Part shown: piece after piece, positions 49,493 through 60,640 of the stretch
Layout: each line of letters opens with the position of its first letter
How positions within the stretch are numbered: position 1 is the stretch's first letter
Assembly: GCF_000227115.2 (NCBI RefSeq)
Contig: NC_016483.1
Coordinates: 558,001-622,000, forward strand
Direction of reading: 5' to 3'
Length of the DNA: 64,000 nucleotides
DNA from: Naumovozyma dairenensis CBS 421
Taxonomy: Eukaryota > Ascomycota > Saccharomycetes > Saccharomycetales > Saccharomycetaceae
Translations under genes and position numbers: made by a program
The notes under the pieces: model-generated
What the model was told of the DNA's origin: nothing
What the model saw: only the letters and a program-made list of their open reading frames with translations
The model's database searches: none

Positions 49493-50727
49493 ATGTCTTA
49501 CCTTCAGATACGGCATCCCAATTGGACAGTACACCAAATTTCTGTATTAACCAAATGGCTCAAACCAATTCGCACTATATCAACAAATATCAATTTAAGA
49601 AAGGAGATTGATACATCCAACAATACCGCAGCAATACTTTTACAAAAAATCTACTACATAGGAATAATATGCTTTATGGTTATGGGTCCAGCGCTATTAA
49701 ATGTACCATTTTTGATTCATTCGGTAACATGGGTATCCCCTCTAAAGAAGTGAAAAGGGAAGAGCTTGTTTCTATACAAGGATTGTTGCCTCGAGATTTA
49801 AGGAAGATCGAAAAATCTAAAGGCAATGATTTAGTTCCAAGTCTAGTAACGCGAAGGAAAAGTATATTAATTAGTTTGCTAACTGTCAAAGCATTGATTA
49901 AACCAGATATGGTCATACTTTTTGATTCGATTGGGAATGGTATTACTTTAAATTCTAGAGCAAATAATTCTTTTATTAGAGATATGCAATTAAGATTGAA
50001 AAATCAAACTGATTCATCTGGTTTGAAACAAGATCCTTTACCTTATGAATTTAGAGCTTTAGAAGCTATTTTCATTTCTGCGTTATCTAATTTGACTAGT
50101 GAGATGAAAGTCTTATTGACAGTGAGTCAAGGGATTTTACAAGATTTGGAAAATAATATAACTAGAGATAGATTAAGGTTTTTATTAGTTCAAAACAAGA
50201 AACTTAGTATATTTTGCAAAAAAGCCACGCTAGTTAGAGAAATGATTGATGATTTATTAGAACAAGATGATATATTATGTTCAATGTACTTGACAGATAA
50301 TAATTTTGGGAAGGCAAGAACAGAAGATGATCATACGGAAATTGAGATGCTTTTAGAAACGTATCATAATCATATAGATGAAATTGTTCAAAAAAGTGAG
50401 AATGCAATTTCAAATGTGAAAACAACTGAAGAAATTATAAATATCATTCTGGATTCCAATAGAAATCAATTGATGCTCTTGGGCTTAAGGTTTAGTTTAT
50501 CCATGTTATCAATGGGTATTGTATTATATGTTGGCTCAATATATGGAATGAATTTGAATAATTTCATCGAAGAAAGTTCATATGGGTTTGCTTCTACAGC
50601 TATTCTGAGCACTCTTTGTATGATTTGGATATACGCAAGAGGTATTAAACGTCTTCATAGTTTACAAAAGATGTCGTTATTAGATAATACCAAAATCAAC
50701 AAATCATTACTTGCTAAGCTCAAATAA
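49493..50727 (+). CDS. MFM1: Mitochondrial inner-membrane magnesium transporter (Mrs2/CorA family), one-base frameshift
   Basis: Two overlapping frames form one gene. 49493..49753 gives an N-terminus like a mitochondrial presequence (TKWLKPIRTISTNINLRKE). 49669..50727 gives the body: IKCTIFDSFGN, LLPRDLRKIEKS, EFRALEAIFISALSNL, then transmembrane helix 1 ending in the diagnostic YGMN, NFIEESSYGFASTAI and helix 2. One extra base in the A6 run near 49641-49648 would join them into 411 residues, close to the 413 of S. cerevisiae Mfm1/Lpe10. I read this as a sequencing undercall rather than a pseudogene. The MFM1 name rather than MRS2 rests on synteny with GRX5 and PDR12. Confidence 0.87.
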
Positions 50728-50919
50728 GGAAATAATTTGGAACATAGTAAACCCATTTGGGGCTGTAGAAAATAAAAAGCATAATTAATATTCATTTCAC
50801 ATAAAAAATTTAAGACAAAAAAAGAAAGATTCAACTTTCATTCTGAATAAATAGTTGGACTTGTAAAAAAATTACATATTTAAAAAGGTAAATTTTGAGA
50901 CGGTGAACAAAAAAAATAA

Positions 50920-50991
50920 AGCTCGCACTCAGGATCGAACTAAGGACCAACAGATTTGCAATCTGCTGCGCTACCACTGCGCCATACGAGC
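50920..50991 (-). tRNA. tRNA-Cys (anticodon GCA)
   Basis: 72-nt cloverleaf on the minus strand. The acceptor stem GCTCGTA pairs with TGCGAGC. A box TGGCGCAGTGG, anticodon arm CAGAT-TTGCAAA-style loop with GCA, and B box AGTTCGATCC are all present. There is no intron. A T-rich tract downstream (plus strand A-run 50909..50919) serves as the Pol III terminator. It lies between MFM1 and GRX5. Confidence 0.98.
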
Positions 50992-52132
50992 TACTTTTTG
51001 ATTTTAACGTAGGAATTCTGATTTTGATGAAGATAAGGTAGTCTGATTTCCAAATGGCACAATTATGTTTTATCCTATTATATCTCAAAAGTTATCTGTC
51101 ACGACGGTTGGAATTAATTAGTTTGGGTGATACGTATTGAAACTGGGAAGATGTTGTATGTAATGACCTAAGTTCCGACAAATGCGCCGAAGTGCTCTGG
51201 GTACCAGGAATATTTTCCACTGCATGGCGTTTGTGAATTAAATTTAACTTTGATGAGTCAAGCTAGATGTCAAATTTAGACTATTTTTATTACCTATTAG
51301 ATCAACATTAGAACATTTGGCCGTAAATGCATACAATATATCTAAGTTGTACAGTAACCTTGAATAGTACCCCATAACCAAAGTACATGTATTTAAAGGT
51401 AAACAGGTGCGAGACAACTATACTGTGGAGCCTAACTATTTGACTTTCTCTAAGGATTGTCGTAGTTTTACAGGAAAAGGGAAATGGAAAGGAAGTTATT
51501 TTGAAATGTTTTCTGGGAAAGATTTCATAGAAAGAATTAATAAACAGAACGTTGACTTTGAAAGAATTTTACCACCTCCATGTTGTATACTCATTTAACA
51601 TATCATATGTACCAGACACCAGAAGGATGTCGCAGTTTCCAATAAATCTTATACTACGCTCTTGTCTTCTATTCTTTGGCACTGATCCATTTAGAATATC
51701 ACTTAGTGTCCATTCGTGTATTGTACAGTTAAAATTACAACAGTGTCCTCTTTCTACAACAGAATATTCATTATCCTTGACTATGTCATAACGGTAGTGA
51801 AATATAGATACTTCATGCACAATTAATAATAAAAATATCAATACATATTGATGTTTGATATATTTTATAGGCTAACAGTTTAAGTCTCCATTCGTTTCGC
51901 TTTTGCAAGTGACTTATCCGAAGTATCGGACTTTCTTCAAAAGCAGAAAAGACTAAATTAATAATCAAATCAAAGGACTTTTAAAAGGATTCACATAAAA
52001 CTTTTACTGTAATATTGTTAGTCCAGTATTACAATACAAAAGCACAAAAGTCTATAATCACGAATTACTAGGAATTCCAGCATATATACATCCACTTTGA
52101 TCAGAACGTCACACCGTACAGAAAATTCAAAA
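50992..52132. other. Intergenic region tRNA-Cys/GRX5
   Basis: 1.1 kb. Holds a possible degraded small secreted-protein gene on the minus strand (listed separately) and an unrelated plus-strand frame ending at 51598. I saw no tRNA-targeted retrotransposon LTR next to the tRNA. Confidence 0.5.
51569..51873 (-). pseudogene. Possible relic of a small secreted Cys-containing protein
   Basis: On the minus strand a frame opens after a stop at about 51873 and runs to 51569 without any ATG near its start. It encodes KYIKHQYVLIFLLLIVHEVSIF, like a signal peptide, then a region with four Cys (GHCCNFNCTIHEWTLSDIL, FIGNCDILLVSGTYDML). No family recognised. The missing start codon and isolated position suggest a decayed gene, but a chance frame is possible. 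Confidence 0.25.
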
Positions 52133-52600
52133 ATGTTCTTATCTAGATTTAGCAAAACAAAAACATTCATACCACTAAAAACGATACTGTATCGCCCGCA
52201 ACTGAAACTCTTTATGAGTACGGAGATGAAGAAAGCTCTTCAAGATGCAATAGGTTCAGCTCCGGTTGTACTATTTATGAAAGGTACCCCAGAGTTCCCC
52301 AAATGTGGGTTTTCAAAAGCTACTATACAGTTGTTAGGACAGCAAGGTGTAGATCCTGCTAAATTCGCTGCATATAATGTTCTAGAAGATCCAGAGTTAC
52401 GTGATGCTATAAAAGAATTTACAGAATGGCCAACTATTCCACAATTATTTGTCAATAAGGAATTTGTTGGTGGTTGTGATGTCATTACGAGTATGTCTCG
52501 TTCTGGTGAATTGGCTGAAGTATTGGAAGAAGCAGACGCTCTTGTCCCAGAAGAAGAAGAAGAGAGTACACACGACAATAAAAAGGAAAGCCAAGAATAG
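52133..52600 (+). CDS. GRX5: Mitochondrial monothiol glutaredoxin Grx5
   Basis: 155 residues from the ATG at 52133 (MFLSRFSKTKTF); the longer frame from 52097 begins with TTG and is not used. The N-terminal 40 residues form a basic, hydroxylated mitochondrial presequence. The glutaredoxin fold follows with the monothiol site KGTPEFPKCGFSKA, WPTIPQLFVNKEFVGGCDV for glutathione and cluster binding, and an acidic end. It transfers iron-sulfur clusters in the mitochondrial matrix. S. cerevisiae Grx5 has 150 residues. Confidence 0.96.
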   Translation: MFLSRFSKTKTFIPLKTILYRPQLKLFMSTEMKKALQDAIGSAPVVLFMKGTPEFPKCGFSKATIQLLGQQGVDPAKFAAYNVLEDPELRDAIKEFTEWPTIPQLFVNKEFVGGCDVITSMSRSGELAEVLEEADALVPEEEEESTHDNKKESQE

Positions 52601-53497
52601 TTGAGAAGAAAAGGGAAGCTATGTAATGATATAATCAAGTAAAAAAAATGTACGTAAAAAGCAAGCTTCTTTTCTGATATGAATATAGCAGTTATGTGGG
52701 TTGCAATTAACATATATAGGTTTAGCTAGTGATATTCTGGGTAATGTATTCTCATGCCTTTAGTCTTGTAAATTATGGGTGCTTAATTTACAAACTCCGC
52801 TCCTTGTCTTTAAGAGAAGCAATTCCATACGAAACTGTCTCTGTTGTGCAATACAAAGAGGTGAGGATTTTTTTTTTGATCTAGTCAATATATCATGACA
52901 TTAGTGGTCAAAAAACGATTTCGCTTGACAACTTCTCGAATATGAATAAATTGACATTTTTATTAGTCATCCTTTTTTAATCATCGAGAGAGGATTTTCA
53001 TTTCATAACGTATAAAGGAAGGATGATTTAATGCTTTCTCAAATTTCTGTTTATATAACTCTAGAGGAACTTTTTCTGAGCGCAATTTAAAGAACGTCTA
53101 CTGGAATGTGTCACACGACACAACTAAAAGTTTCGAAGAGAGAAAAAGAAATGGAAGTTAACTCTGCAAAAAGAAAAGAACTAAGGAATATATATATATA
53201 TATATATATATGATAAATATAAGTGCTTTTAAACAATTTTCGTTTGTAAGTACGTATTAGAAGAGGAAGCAATATACTTAGAAGAATATAGGTCTATATA
53301 AAAATACGACGATGGTTCAGAGTTAAAGTATGATAATTTTTGCTGACTGTTTTAATTAAAATGTTTAGTTTTATTATATACATAAGCTTATTTTATAGTA
53401 AATTTATATGCTGTGGAATGTTGTTTCTATGGGATGATCTATGGTTGACATAATGTTCATTAAAGGTATTTTTTTGCGGGTTTTGAAACCAGTTTGT
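52601..53497. other. Convergent GRX5/ALD6 intergenic region with TA microsatellite
   Basis: About 900 bases, no gene seen. A (TA)n tract spans about 53188..53211. This is one junction of the rearranged segment (GRX5 and ALD6 are not arranged this way in S. cerevisiae). Confidence 0.6.
53188..53211. repeat. TA microsatellite
   Basis: Uninterrupted (TA)n of about 24 bases between GRX5 and ALD6, at a rearrangement junction. Confidence 0.9.
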
Positions 53498-55000
53498 TCA
53501 AAGCTTGATTCTAACAGCCTTGACTTCGGTGTAACATTCATAAACTTCTTCACCCATTTCTCTACCGTAACCAGATTGTTTAACACCACCAAATGGGACT
53601 CTTGAATCGAAATCGTTGTAAGTATTAATCCAAACGGTACCAGCCTTCAACATTTTGGCAACTCTTAAGGCAGTTGAGATATTTTCAGTTTCAATACCAG
53701 CACCTAAACCGAATTCGGAATCGTTGGCCATAGCAACACCTTCTTCAATAGTCTTAAACTTGGAGATAGTGACCACTGGACCAAATACTTCTTCCTTGAC
53801 GATTCTCATATCTTCATTTACATCGTAGAAAACAGTTGGTCTTATGAAATAACCTTTATCACCAACAGTTTCACCACCAGTCAAGATTTTAGCACCTTCA
53901 TCTTTACCGATATCAATATATTTCAAAATAGTGTTATATTGTTCTTTGTTAGTAATAGCACCTTGGAAGTTATCTGGGTTGAATGGATCACCGACCTTAA
54001 TAGTGTTATCGATGTATTCTTTGAAAGCAGCCAATAATTCATCATAGATACCTTCTTGAACGTAAATTCTTGAACCAGAAGAACAAATTTGACCAGCGTT
54101 TTTAAAGATACCATTAACTAAATTTGGTAAAGTCTTTTCAATGATAGCATCATCGAAAACCATATGAGCTGATTTACCACCCAATTCCAAAGTGATCTTC
54201 TTCAAATTAGATTCAGAAGCTCTCATAGCGATATCCTTACCGACTTCCGTGGAACCAGTGAAGGCAGCCTTTCTAATCTTTGGATGAGTAGTTATGGCAG
54301 CACCTAAGGATCTACCAGGGCCAGGGATAATATTGACGACACCTGCTGGGATACCAACTCTCTTACATAAGGAAGCGAAATAAAGAGCATTTAATGGGGT
54401 GACTGCAGCAGGTTTCAAGATGACAACGTTACCCATTGCTAAAGCAGGAGCAATTTTCCAAGCTAACATCATCAATGGGAAATTCCATGGGATAATTTGA
54501 CCACAAACACCGATTGGTTCTTTCATTGTAAAGTTCATATAACCATCACCAGTATCGATAGTTCTACCATTGATCTTATCAGCATATGAAGCGGCGTCTC
54601 TGATACAGTTGATGACGATGGATACATCACCACGAGATAATTCTAAAGTTTTACCATTATCGGCGGTTTCAATGGAGGCCATTAATTCTTGTTCAGATTC
54701 AATTACGTCTGCTAGTTTGTTTAAGTAGCGAGCTCTAACTTTTGGATCTTGTGTGGCCCATTCAGTGTTGAAGAAGGCATTTTCAGCACATTGAACAGCG
54801 TATTCAACGTCTTCTGGAGTACCTGATGCAACTTCACAGATTATTTCTTGAGTAGATGGGTTTTCAATCTTGGTAGTTTTGTAATCTTGAGATTTAATGA
54901 ACTCATTGTTAATGAATAGACCAGTTGGTTGATCATATGTTAAACCATTTGGTAAAGTGATAGTGACTGGGTCAGCGTGTTCGAAGTTGAATTTGGTCAT
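53498..55000 (-). CDS. ALD6: Cytosolic NADP-dependent aldehyde dehydrogenase
   Basis: 500 residues, same length as S. cerevisiae Ald6. It oxidises acetaldehyde to acetate and supplies cytosolic NADPH and acetyl-CoA. Seen: [27 protein letters not shown] (cofactor loop), the catalytic glutamate in [11 protein letters not shown], the catalytic cysteine in [12 protein letters not shown], and EEVFGPVV. No presequence, so cytosolic rather than the mitochondrial ALD4/5 type. Very biased codons show high expression. It lies on the minus strand and heads the inverted block ALD6-TIM50-CWC27-VPS28-RGL1. Confidence 0.94.
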   Translation of the reverse strand: MTKFNFEHADPVTITLPNGLTYDQPTGLFINNEFIKSQDYKTTKIENPSTQEIICEVASGTPEDVEYAVQCAENAFFNTEWATQDPKVRARYLNKLADVIESEQELMASIETADNGKTLELSRGDVSIVINCIRDAASYADKINGRTIDTGDGYMNFTMKEPIGVCGQIIPWNFPLMMLAWKIAPALAMGNVVILKPAAVTPLNALYFASLCKRVGIPAGVVNIIPGPGRSLGAAITTHPKIRKAAFTGSTEVGKDIAMRASESNLKKITLELGGKSAHMVFDDAIIEKTLPNLVNGIFKNAGQICSSGSRIYVQEGIYDELLAAFKEYIDNTIKVGDPFNPDNFQGAITNKEQYNTILKYIDIGKDEGAKILTGGETVGDKGYFIRPTVFYDVNEDMRIVKEEVFGPVVTISKFKTIEEGVAMANDSEFGLGAGIETENISTALRVAKMLKAGTVWINTYNDFDSRVPFGGVKQSGYGREMGEEVYECYTEVKAVRIKL

Positions 55001-55498
55001 TTTTTTTTGATGTGTATGTGTATGTGTATGTATATAATGTGGGTTGGTTTAATAATGTTTTATTGTTTATATGATGAGATATAAAATGGATAATAGGAAG
55101 CAAAAGAGAAATGATGAAAGATATCCTTAAGATGAAAAATTGGTCGCCCTTATATAATCCAAGATGCTCGAGGTTGCGTTTTTCTTCTTTCAAATTCGAG
55201 GACAAGATCTCCCCTCTCGAGAAGGCATGGCCTACCTCTTGGTGGTGTAGCAGAAAGTGGTGCCAATCCACCAATGAAGAAAGCTTAGATCCGTCTTTCA
55301 GCCCATTAAAAGTTTCATTTTTGAGGGTCCACTTATCTCGAACACGTAATTTTAACCATCGGTGATATCTTACTAATAATTGACGTACAAGTAGGTGAAC
55401 AATATCTCACTAACAAACATCGATCTCGGTTCAAAACACCACATTTCTAAAAGAATAGTTAATAAAATGTGAGAAAGAAAGAAGGAAAGAGCGTCGTT

Positions 55499-55506
55499 TC
55501 CGCGGA
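55499..55506 (-). promoter_or_regulatory. Pdr1/Pdr3-type element in the ALD6 promoter
   Basis: TCCGCGGA, a perfect palindromic TCCGYGGR match, about 500 bases upstream of the ALD6 start. Palindromic, so strand is arbitrary. Function inferred. Confidence 0.4.
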
Positions 55507-56359
55507 AAAGTCTATCTTCTTTGCAAAGAGGGGCTTCGGCGAGTAAGGCCGCCTTTTTTAACTAGGGACAAATTACGAGCCGTATGCTACCGTGTGGCTG
55601 AACGTATTATTTCTTATTCTTTCCACGGTGGTCTTCCCAAGTTTCCGGACAAATGGAAAAAGGTGGGGCAAGTAGGGGCCGCGCGGCTGAAAAATGACAT
55701 TTCACTTTTTTTGTTTTTCATAATTTTTCACTTTTGAAACCTCCATTACGTAAAAGAGCATAAAAATTGTGTGCTCTCCGAAATCTCCCGGAGGGTCAGT
55801 CTTTCCAGCGGAAGCTAAAGCACTTGAGACTTTAATGTTGAATTATCTACCGAAGTATGCATATACTCACGTATTATTGCCAAGATTTCCACTGGGTGTT
55901 CGTATTTTGAAATATCTTAAAGATTCTTGAGAACGTTGAAGAAAATACACCCTTAAGGAGTCGCCTTTTTTGCTCTATTTCGTAATATTTCCTATTCAAG
56001 CCCATTGTTCGACGGACAAAAATCAGAAAAGTATCCAGGCAGGGATTGTTGAAAGCCTGTACGTAATCCAAGTCTAAGTTTGTAAATTTTGACGTATGAT
56101 CTTAGCTCATACACGACCCTAAAGATTCCAATATCCATCCGTGTGAAAAAAATGACTTGTCGAGCACCTATCTTACTTTCCTATTATGTCTCTAGTATTC
56201 CATGGGAGATATTAGTCATGTGTTCCAAATTAGATTTCTATTTCATGGGAGGGCCAAATTTTGAATAAGAGAAAAGTGTCAAAATTTTCGTCATTTTCCC
56301 CACGCTCCGAAAAGGGCCAAACTTAGAAATGTCCCTAAAATTTTGGGCCAAATTTAAAA

Positions 56360-56584
56360 GTGGTGACAGATTTGTCCCCGATATACGTACATCCGTTGTC
56401 TTATGAAAATTTATTGTTTTCGAATAATGCCTATATTGTCAATACATTGCTATGTCATCCAAGTTCTATTAGTAATAATTTTCGGAAATCGTACATAGGT
56501 GTTTGTGGCTTTGACAATTATTCCCGCCTTTTATCCGTTCTTCCAGGATTAGATCATCATGATGCTCAAGAGTTTCCGGCCTGA
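56360..56584 (+). pseudogene. Possible relic of a ubiquitin-specific protease
   Basis: A short frame without ATG contains NNAYIVNTLLCHPSSI, which lines up with the C19 Cys box (GNTCFMNSVLQSLASS in Ubp1-type enzymes) with the catalytic Cys replaced by Tyr. After about 43 residues it has LPGLDHHDAQEF, resembling GYDQEDAQEF of the same family. The frame stops right after that. UBP16 is 15 kb away and intact. Resemblance was judged by eye only. Confidence 0.3.
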
Positions 56585-57034
56585 CATGATATCTAAAGAA
56601 TTCAATAGTAAGATATTCAGATAGTTTAGTACTACATAGTTCCAAATATCTAAATACATCAGTAGTTCCAATAAGTCTATAGGAGAGTACCCAGGTGGGA
56701 CTTGGTGTGTCACTATGCCATCTAAAAAGCATACTGCTATAAAATTTCTCCCCTCTTTAGTAGGCCACTGGGTAGTAGATCAAATACAATACGTAGATGT
56801 GTCAAGGTCTCAATTTAGTTACTAGCCTCCCTTAAATCCATGCCTGATACTGTAATGCTAATAGCGCAATCAATACAGTACAGATCCATATAGGAAATAA
56901 ATAAAAGTTAATGAGAAATTATTATTTACTATTTACAAATAGTGTACAGTACAGAGTTTATTGATGTTGTTGTTTTTTATCTTTAATTAACATACATTAC
57001 ACAATGCAGGGTTTGGCCGAAAATTGAAAGTTTC

Positions 57035-58533
57035 TTATTTCTTTTGTCCAGCTTGCAATTCCTCCTTTTTCTTCTGTTCAAACATGGCATCTATCTCCTT
57101 TTGCTTTTCTAATTGCATTGCCATTTGCTCTTCTGGTGTTGGAATGTTCCCTTCCACATAATCTTTCAAGGTGAAAGTTTGACCACCCATTTGTTCTTGT
57201 TGGATTCTCATTTTTTCCTTTCCTCATCAATCAACTTCATGAAGCGAACATAATTCTTTTCACCCTCTTCACGAATCATATCTAATGGGAATTTGGATGT
57301 TTGTGAGCCCAAATTTGTTGGAACACCAAGAGCCTTTAAGAACCAATTACCATCTCTCTTTTCCTTTTGTTCTTTGATAAATTTCTCCTTCAATTTAGCA
57401 ACACGATTATTAAATTCTTCAGGTAATTGCTTCTTATCTTTGAAACTATTTAAAATTGGTTTAACGTCATCAACTTGTTGAGTAGCCAAATATTCCAAAA
57501 ATGGTATCAATCTCAAAAGTTTATCATCCGCTTCACCCTTCCAGGGTTCCATTGGAATAGCATTTTCTGGTTGTAATTTATAATTATTTGGATCAGTATC
57601 GATAATCAAAACTTTATTGACATCTCTATTCAACTTGGATAAATCTTTAATATGGACACCATCCTTATAGACACAATGTTCTTTAAACAAACTGTAAGAT
57701 ATAAATGCATGCAAAGGATCTAACTTTTCAGCAATCTTTTCACCATACATCATATAATTGGAGGAGAATAAAACAATTTCATAATATTGAGATAAATAAC
57801 CAAGGAAATAATCGACACCTGGTCTCTTAGCGGTTCTCCAACCATATTTCTGGGACCATTCAGAATGAACCAGTAAATCTTCTAAAGTAAGAACTAAAGT
57901 TAATGGTCTTTGATATGGAGCTGGTGGTGGAGGAGGTAATAAATCCGGGAATGGAGGTTCTTGGAAATAGGTAAACATAGAGTTGAAACGGGCTCTAAAT
58001 CTTTGGAACATTAACCCAGGTGTATATCCATTTGCAATATCTTTTTTAACATCTTCAGATTCACTATCCTCCCAATCTCTTGTCATGTATAATCCTGTAC
58101 CTGCTAATGCACCAAATGAAAAGATATAAAACCAATTGGCATATTTTTCTCTCTTGAGATCAGTGGAACTCTTTCTTGCTCTCTTTCTCCTTTCTCGTTT
58201 TGGTGCACCTTCTTGTTGTGCATCTGTTTCATGACCTTCTCGTCCTTCCTGTTCTTCTTCAGACTTCGCTTGTTTTTTGGCATTTAATTCATCAATATCT
58301 AAACCAGCTTTAGCAAGAATATCATCAGTTAATATAGATTTTTGTCCCGTATTCGCTTTTTTATTAGTAGCAGGCTCCTTTGATCCTTGGTCTTCTTTCA
58401 ACAGTAATGAGATATACGAATTGAAATTCCTCTTCGCAACGTTCTCATGCTTATTTATAAGAAGAACTCGTGTACTCTTCACCATAGAGAGCCTTGAAAT
58501 CCCAGCATTCCGTTTGATAACTGATGATAACAT
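57035..58533 (-). CDS. TIM50: TIM23 translocase receptor Tim50, one-base frameshift near the 3' end
   Basis: Inner-membrane receptor that hands presequence proteins to the TIM23 channel. The first frame (58533 to 57208, 441 residues) has a presequence, transmembrane segment [17 protein letters not shown] near 133-150, and an FCP1/NIF-like domain ([37 protein letters not shown]). It stops at EERKK, but the next frame continues at once with [20 protein letters not shown] and ends at 57035 with QAGQKK; S. cerevisiae Tim50 has the same uninterrupted C-terminus. One base is missing in the A6 run (plus T6, 57211..57216). The repaired length would be 499 residues (S. cerevisiae 476). Confidence 0.93.
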
Positions 58534-58808
58534 AGCAACTAATTTCGTTTCTTTGCTTACTTCTTTTCTACCCTTCTTGGGGAGTATATAAGACCTCTGT
58601 TCAAGTTTGTTTTGTTAGTCATTCAGTTTATTTTTCTTTTAAGTTAATCTTTCTTTAGCGGAGCAATTCAACGCTAAAAAATATTTTGGAAAATATACTA
58701 TGTGAAGAACATTATTATGGAATCATTTTCAAGAAACATACAAATAACGACAATACAGGGAGCTATTATTACAATTTTTGTTGGTTTCGACTGAACTTCG
58801 GTATTCCC

Positions 58809-59759
58809 ATGTCTTCATCAGAACCCAAAACTACTGCTAAGTGCACAATAGTCACTACAAAGGGGGTCCTGCAAGTTGAATTGTGGGCTCATGAAATACC
58901 GAAAACATGTAGGAAGTTTCTACAACTCTGTTTGAATGGATCCTTTGAAAAATGTCAATTAAACGATATAGATACAGGATCGATTGGTTTATCTTCTACA
59001 TTTTACACTAATTTAACAAGAGAACATAATTCAAGATTAAAAGTAGTTACAGATGGGATTTTATGTTGGGATACGAAAAAAGGGACATGGATTGTTTCCA
59101 CTTTGGATTGGAGTCATACTTTTCATTCTAATACTAATATCTTTGGTAAGATTGCTGGAAACTCAATATACACATTTAGAGAAATTGTTAGTGGTGAAAA
59201 AAATCCTGATGATCCTAAAAAATATTTGTATCCAGCTGAAATTGAACATATTGAAGTTTCCGTGCCATATTTTAAAGATCTTGATGTAGGAAGGCTGAAA
59301 CGACCTATAAAAGCAATAGAAGATGATGATAAACTTCGAAGAGGTAAAGTGAAACAAATGATGAAAGTGCGTTTAAGCTATGATGATCTTGATGGGGAAA
59401 ATTCTGAGGATGAAGGTAGTGACAACAATATCGATACCGCCCCAATAAAGATGAAATTACCTCGCTGGATAGAAAGTGCCAATGATAATAAGCTATCTAA
59501 GAAAGAAGAAAATAAACTAATATCGGTCTGTACCGACGTTGAAACAAGAGATGACCTTACGCATCACCTGCCTATCAACTCTGATTTGATTAAGGAAATT
59601 ACAGAACCAGACGAAGTTGGAAGTCTCGAGGAAGAAGATACTAAATCCAAACATGTCAACTCAGACGATATTTCTGAAAGAGAACGCGAAACGTTGAAGG
59701 TGCTTGCTCTGTTCCAAGATGAAGTCAAGGATAAAAAGATCCTTTCTAGGAAAACCTAA
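58809..59759 (+). CDS. CWC27: Spliceosome-associated cyclophilin-like protein Cwc27
   Basis: 316 residues from ATG 58809 (MSSSEPKTTAKCTIVTTKG); the frame is open upstream to a TTG but those codons are not expected to be translated. A cyclophilin-type domain covers about 1-160 (LQVELWAHEIPKTCRKFLQLC, FHSNTNIFGKIAGNSIYTFREI), with several usual active-site residues replaced, as in yeast Cwc27. The rest is acidic and charged. It belongs to the Cef1/Prp19-associated spliceosome. Divergent from TIM50 across a 275-base promoter, as in S. cerevisiae (YPL064C/YPL063W). Confidence 0.9.
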   Translation: MSSSEPKTTAKCTIVTTKGVLQVELWAHEIPKTCRKFLQLCLNGSFEKCQLNDIDTGSIGLSSTFYTNLTREHNSRLKVVTDGILCWDTKKGTWIVSTLDWSHTFHSNTNIFGKIAGNSIYTFREIVSGEKNPDDPKKYLYPAEIEHIEVSVPYFKDLDVGRLKRPIKAIEDDDKLRRGKVKQMMKVRLSYDDLDGENSEDEGSDNNIDTAPIKMKLPRWIESANDNKLSKKEENKLISVCTDVETRDDLTHHLPINSDLIKEITEPDEVGSLEEEDTKSKHVNSDDISERERETLKVLALFQDEVKDKKILSRKT

Positions 59760-59890
59760 CTAAGAAAAATTTCCTATTCAAAGTGAAAACCCATATTATA
59801 TTTATCATATATATCAACCGTAAGAGAGGCAGAAGATTATGCAAGATATCTAGTGTTTCTCTCGTACATAAGTTTGTATATACATAGATT

Positions 59891-60640
59891 TTACTCCAGA
59901 AGCGCATAAAAGCTCTTATATGCCAAATCTAGATCAAATAATAACTCTCTTGCCTGATTGTCGGAAAGATCTTGGTTCACATCCATTTTATTGATCTTAA
60001 CAATCCATTCAATTAATTTTTTCCTATGTTCAAAATCCACATTAGTAACTCTATTAATACTTAACAATAACTCTGCCAATAGAGGATGTAATTGGTCTTT
60101 CGCTCTATAGTTTAATTTTAAGGCATCCATAACAGTAATAAAGTTCCCAGTTGCCTCCGCAACATTTTTACCAGTGAATTTACCTTTCTTCCTATTTGTA
60201 TTTTGACCACCCTGAGTTTCGGATGACTCATCTTCTTCAACATCTTCCTCGATCGCATGCTCTACAGTTACAGGTATACCTCTTTCTAATCTTGTTATTG
60301 CGTTTGAAGCAACAATATTAAATCTAGTCTTAAAATCATTCAATGATTGGAATGCCTTTGATACATCTTCATTAGACAAATACGTCTTATATTGAGCCAA
60401 CAATTTATTTACAGTGTTCGTATACTGAGATGATGTAATTGAATCTCTCAAGTATGCTTTCTCGACATGATCTAACGTTATTATGATGGAATATATTTCT
60501 GATAATGATTCTATTGTTTCTCGCTGTTGAGAATTCGTCGTCGTTGAATCAAATAACGGGACTTCTTGATACAATTCTTGTGGAAATGGCCTGGTACTAT
60601 TTTGGGTTCCAAAGTGGTTTATTGGTGCTATTCCTGACAT
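59891..60640 (-). CDS. VPS28: ESCRT-I subunit Vps28
   Basis: 249 residues (S. cerevisiae 242). ESCRT-I sorts ubiquitinated membrane proteins into multivesicular bodies. The N-terminal coiled-coil core is visible (ETIESLSEIYSIIITLDHVEKAYLRD, FKTRFNIVASNAITRLERGIPV), then a charged linker and the C-terminal four-helix domain (GNFITVMDALKLNYRAKDQLHPLLAELLLSINR to LAYKSFYALLE), which contacts ESCRT-II. Intact frame. Confidence 0.95.
   Translation of the reverse strand: MSGIAPINHFGTQNSTRPFPQELYQEVPLFDSTTTNSQQRETIESLSEIYSIIITLDHVEKAYLRDSITSSQYTNTVNKLLAQYKTYLSNEDVSKAFQSLNDFKTRFNIVASNAITRLERGIPVTVEHAIEEDVEEDESSETQGGQNTNRKKGKFTGKNVAEATGNFITVMDALKLNYRAKDQLHPLLAELLLSINRVTNVDFEHRKKLIEWIVKINKMDVNQDLSDNQARELLFDLDLAYKSFYALLE

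Larger units (their letters stand above)
55001..57034. other. ALD6/TIM50 intergenic region
   Basis: 2 kb. The first 800 bases are the ALD6 promoter: a GTGTAT repeat (55013-55032), CCCCT/AGGGG stress-element cores (about 55213, 55536, 55674) and a Pdr1/Pdr3-type element. Around 56360-56584 lies a possible ubiquitin-protease relic. The rest shows nothing recognisable. Confidence 0.5.

Noticed and set aside
50992..51300. Retrotransposon LTR next to tRNA-Cys
   Set aside because: I saw no TGTT...AACA-type LTR ends or target duplication in the tRNA flank.
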